Source of the DNA: Candidatus Falkowiibacteriota bacterium
GTDB taxonomy: Bacteria > Patescibacteriota > Patescibacteriia > Patescibacteriales > UBA12465
Direction: 5' to 3'
Length of the DNA stretch: 6,761 bases
NCBI GenBank assembly: GCA_903937325.1
Contig: CAIZYV010000074.1
Location: 1-6,761, forward strand
The position numbers and the translations under genes were made by a program. Shown piece after piece: positions 5,542-6,761 of this stretch (the stretch's first letter is position 1; the number at the start of each line of letters is the position of its first letter). The notes below the pieces were generated by a model. The model saw only the letters and a list, made by a program, of their open reading frames with translations. It did no database searches and had not been told where the DNA came from.

Positions 5542-6639
5542 TTATTTCTTTATAAGCTCCTCATAAAGCGCCGCTGTCTTAGCAGCTACTTGCCGCCAAT
5601 CATATTCTCGGCAAGCACGCTCGTAAGCTGCCTTCGCCTTTTCCGCTTTTTCTAAAGGATGTTCAAAAATATATTCTAGTTTCAAACGCAAATTAAGTTC
5701 GTCACGACTACGGAAAAAAAATCCGGTATCCGCTAAAGCCTCAACATTACCGTTGATGTCACTAGCCAGACAGGCGCTACCGTGGCCCATCGCTTCTAAT
5801 AACGATAAGGATAAACCTTCCATTTCTGAAGCCTGCACAAAAAGATAAGCATGTGTATATAGCTGACGCAAATCAGTGCCACTTTGATTACCGACAAAAA
5901 TAATACGCGCGTCACCAGCCGCTAATTGTTTTAATTCCTCTTCATATTCGCCATCGCCGGCAATGACCAATCTTTTGTCTGTCTTTAAAGTCTTAAAAGC
6001 GGCAATTAAATATTGCAAACCCTTAAGTTTAATTAAGCGGGAAGCACTGAAGATATAGTCGTCGGAAACAAGACCCCAATATTTTAAAACTTCACCCCCC
6101 TGATTTAAACTCAATTCGGTGCCATTAGGGATAAGACTGGTTTCGCGGCCATAACGACAAAAGGCATAATTTTGAGTCGAAGGAGTTAAAACAATAACAG
6201 CATCCGCTAAAGCGAACATCAATCTTTCTCCCAAACGCAACATAGCTTTGGCAAAGACACTCCATTTTTCATTATCATAATCGAAGCTATGCAGAGTCGC
6301 AACTAATTTAGCGCGAGGACAAAAAAGTTTTGGTAAGAAAAGAAGCAGAGAAGGACCGACGCCATGATAATGAATAATATCGGGACGACGGCGTAAAACA
6401 TCAAGAGTGGCTAAAAAAGTATGGGAAATATTGGCCAAGTTTTTCTGATTAATAAAAGGTTTATAAATTAACTTGACGCCTTTTAATTCTTTTAATTTAA
6501 CGGGCGTATAGTGGCGGCGATTATAAACTAAAATTTCATGCCCCAACTCATGTAAATGCATACTTAAAAACTCGACGTGGCGTTCTACGCCACCGTTTTT
6601 TGCCGGTATACCTTTTTGCCCGATGAAAGCGATTTTCAT
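5542..6639 (-). CDS. GT4-family (GT-B fold) glycosyltransferase
   Basis: 365 aa. GT4 enzymes transfer a sugar from a nucleotide-activated donor, with retention of configuration, onto a glycolipid or polysaccharide acceptor at the cytoplasmic face of the membrane. The N-terminal Rossmann-like half has the glycine-rich loop GQKGIPAKNGGVERH (7-21), PDIIHYHGVGPS (86-97) and LHSFDYDNEKW (116-126). The C-terminal donor-binding half has IPNGTEL (170-176), SASRLIKLKG (198-207), VIAGDGEYEEEL (225-236) and the EX7E motif E274-G-L-S-L-S-L-L-E282. Its length is normal for the family and nothing appears missing. The GIPAKNGGVE loop resembles that of rhamnosyltransferase-like GT4 proteins, but donor and acceptor cannot be read from sequence. 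The frame stays open upstream to 6753. The extra 38 residues (rich in Cys, Tyr and Ile) cover both promoters, while MKIAFIG at 6639 is the canonical start. No Shine-Dalgarno is visible. Confidence 0.93.
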   Translation of the reverse strand: MKIAFIGQKGIPAKNGGVERHVEFLSMHLHELGHEILVYNRRHYTPVKLKELKGVKLIYKPFINQKNLANISHTFLATLDVLRRRPDIIHYHGVGPSLLLFLPKLFCPRAKLVATLHSFDYDNEKWSVFAKAMLRLGERLMFALADAVIVLTPSTQNYAFCRYGRETSLIPNGTELSLNQGGEVLKYWGLVSDDYIFSASRLIKLKGLQYLIAAFKTLKTDKRLVIAGDGEYEEELKQLAAGDARIIFVGNQSGTDLRQLYTHAYLFVQASEMEGLSLSLLEAMGHGSACLASDINGNVEALADTGFFFRSRDELNLRLKLEYIFEHPLEKAEKAKAAYERACREYDWRQVAAKTAALYEELIKK

Positions 6640-6663
6640 AAGTATATATAATGATAACTTTTC

Positions 6664-6692
6664 ATTATGACAATAATTTTTAATCTTGTCAA
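6664..6692 (-). promoter_or_regulatory. proximal sigma-70 promoter of the glycosyltransferase gene
   Basis: Minus strand: TTGACA (6692-6687), 17-nt spacer, CATAAT (6669-6664), with TG one base upstream of the -10 (TGTCATAAT), making an extended -10. The expected start near 6657 leaves a leader of about 18 nt before the ATG at 6639. Confidence 0.8.
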
Positions 6693-6705
6693 CTGTTACG
6701 GGCAA

Positions 6706-6734
6706 ATAGTAGCAAAAAATATAAATTTTGTCAA
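6706..6734 (-). promoter_or_regulatory. distal sigma-70 promoter of the glycosyltransferase gene
   Basis: Minus strand: TTGACA (6734-6729), 17-nt spacer, TACTAT (6711-6706), again with TG one base before the -10 (TGCTACTAT). It is placed exactly 42 bp upstream of the proximal promoter and carries the same -35 and -10 hexamers as the beta-propeller gene promoter. Expected start near 6699. Confidence 0.72.
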
Positions 6735-6761
6735 TACATGGCGGAATAAACAAAAAAAGAA

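Noticed and set aside
6640..6753. N-terminal extension of 38 residues on the glycosyltransferase
   Set aside because: It spans both tandem promoters, is rich in Cys, Tyr and Ile unlike the family, and the canonical N-terminus MKIAFIG begins at 6639.
1..6761. CRISPR array, tRNA, rRNA, insertion sequence or attachment site
   Set aside because: No regularly spaced repeats, no cloverleaf or rRNA-like segments, and no transposase or integrase frame were found.

Overview
The window is AT-rich bacterial DNA with densely packed genes. Every complete gene, and the gene fragment at the left edge, ends in TAA, and no frame needs TGA read as an amino acid. The clearest promoters are near-consensus sigma-70 type: TTGACA, exactly 17 nt, then a TANNNT or CATAAT box. 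None of the six complete genes has a convincing Shine-Dalgarno sequence. Signal peptides are of the short MKK type, one with a lipobox. Sigma-70 boxes of this kind argue against Bacteroidetes, although the export signals look Bacteroidetes-like. A candidate-phylum bacterium of the Patescibacteria/CPR type fits best, but this is inference and I hold it loosely.

Layout, left to right. (1) The last 11 codons of a plus-strand gene, then a bidirectional terminator shared with the next gene. (2) A minus-strand secreted protein (100-1368), probably a seven-bladed beta-propeller with a C-terminal Ig-like domain. (3) A divergent promoter region (1412-1499) with two back-to-back TTGACA boxes. (4) A plus-strand Wzz/CpsC-type polysaccharide co-polymerase (1519-2322). 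(5) A REP-like palindromic element (2324-2376). (6) A tight plus-strand pair: an exported beta-strand-rich protein resembling an outer-membrane barrel (2421-3284) and, 4 nt later, a membrane-anchored protein with a proline-rich segment, a helix and a C-terminal domain (3289-4107). (7) Two face-to-face terminators (4116-4165 and 4190-4225). (8) A minus-strand lipoprotein with a PKD/Ig-like domain (4250-5416). (9) A 125-bp intergenic region holding a long imperfect hairpin and a 13-bp palindrome. (10) A minus-strand GT4 glycosyltransferase (5542-6639), whose true start is 38 codons inside the longest open frame, with two tandem promoters 42 bp apart.

The Wzz-like protein and the glycosyltransferase mark a surface-polysaccharide (capsule, EPS or O-antigen-like) locus. 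Between and beside them lie four exported proteins with no function I can name: the propeller, the barrel-like protein, the anchored protein and the lipoprotein. They look like cell-surface proteins, and the barrel-like/anchored pair is the most likely novel two-protein system. I see no CRISPR array, tRNA, rRNA, transposase or toxin-antitoxin module.
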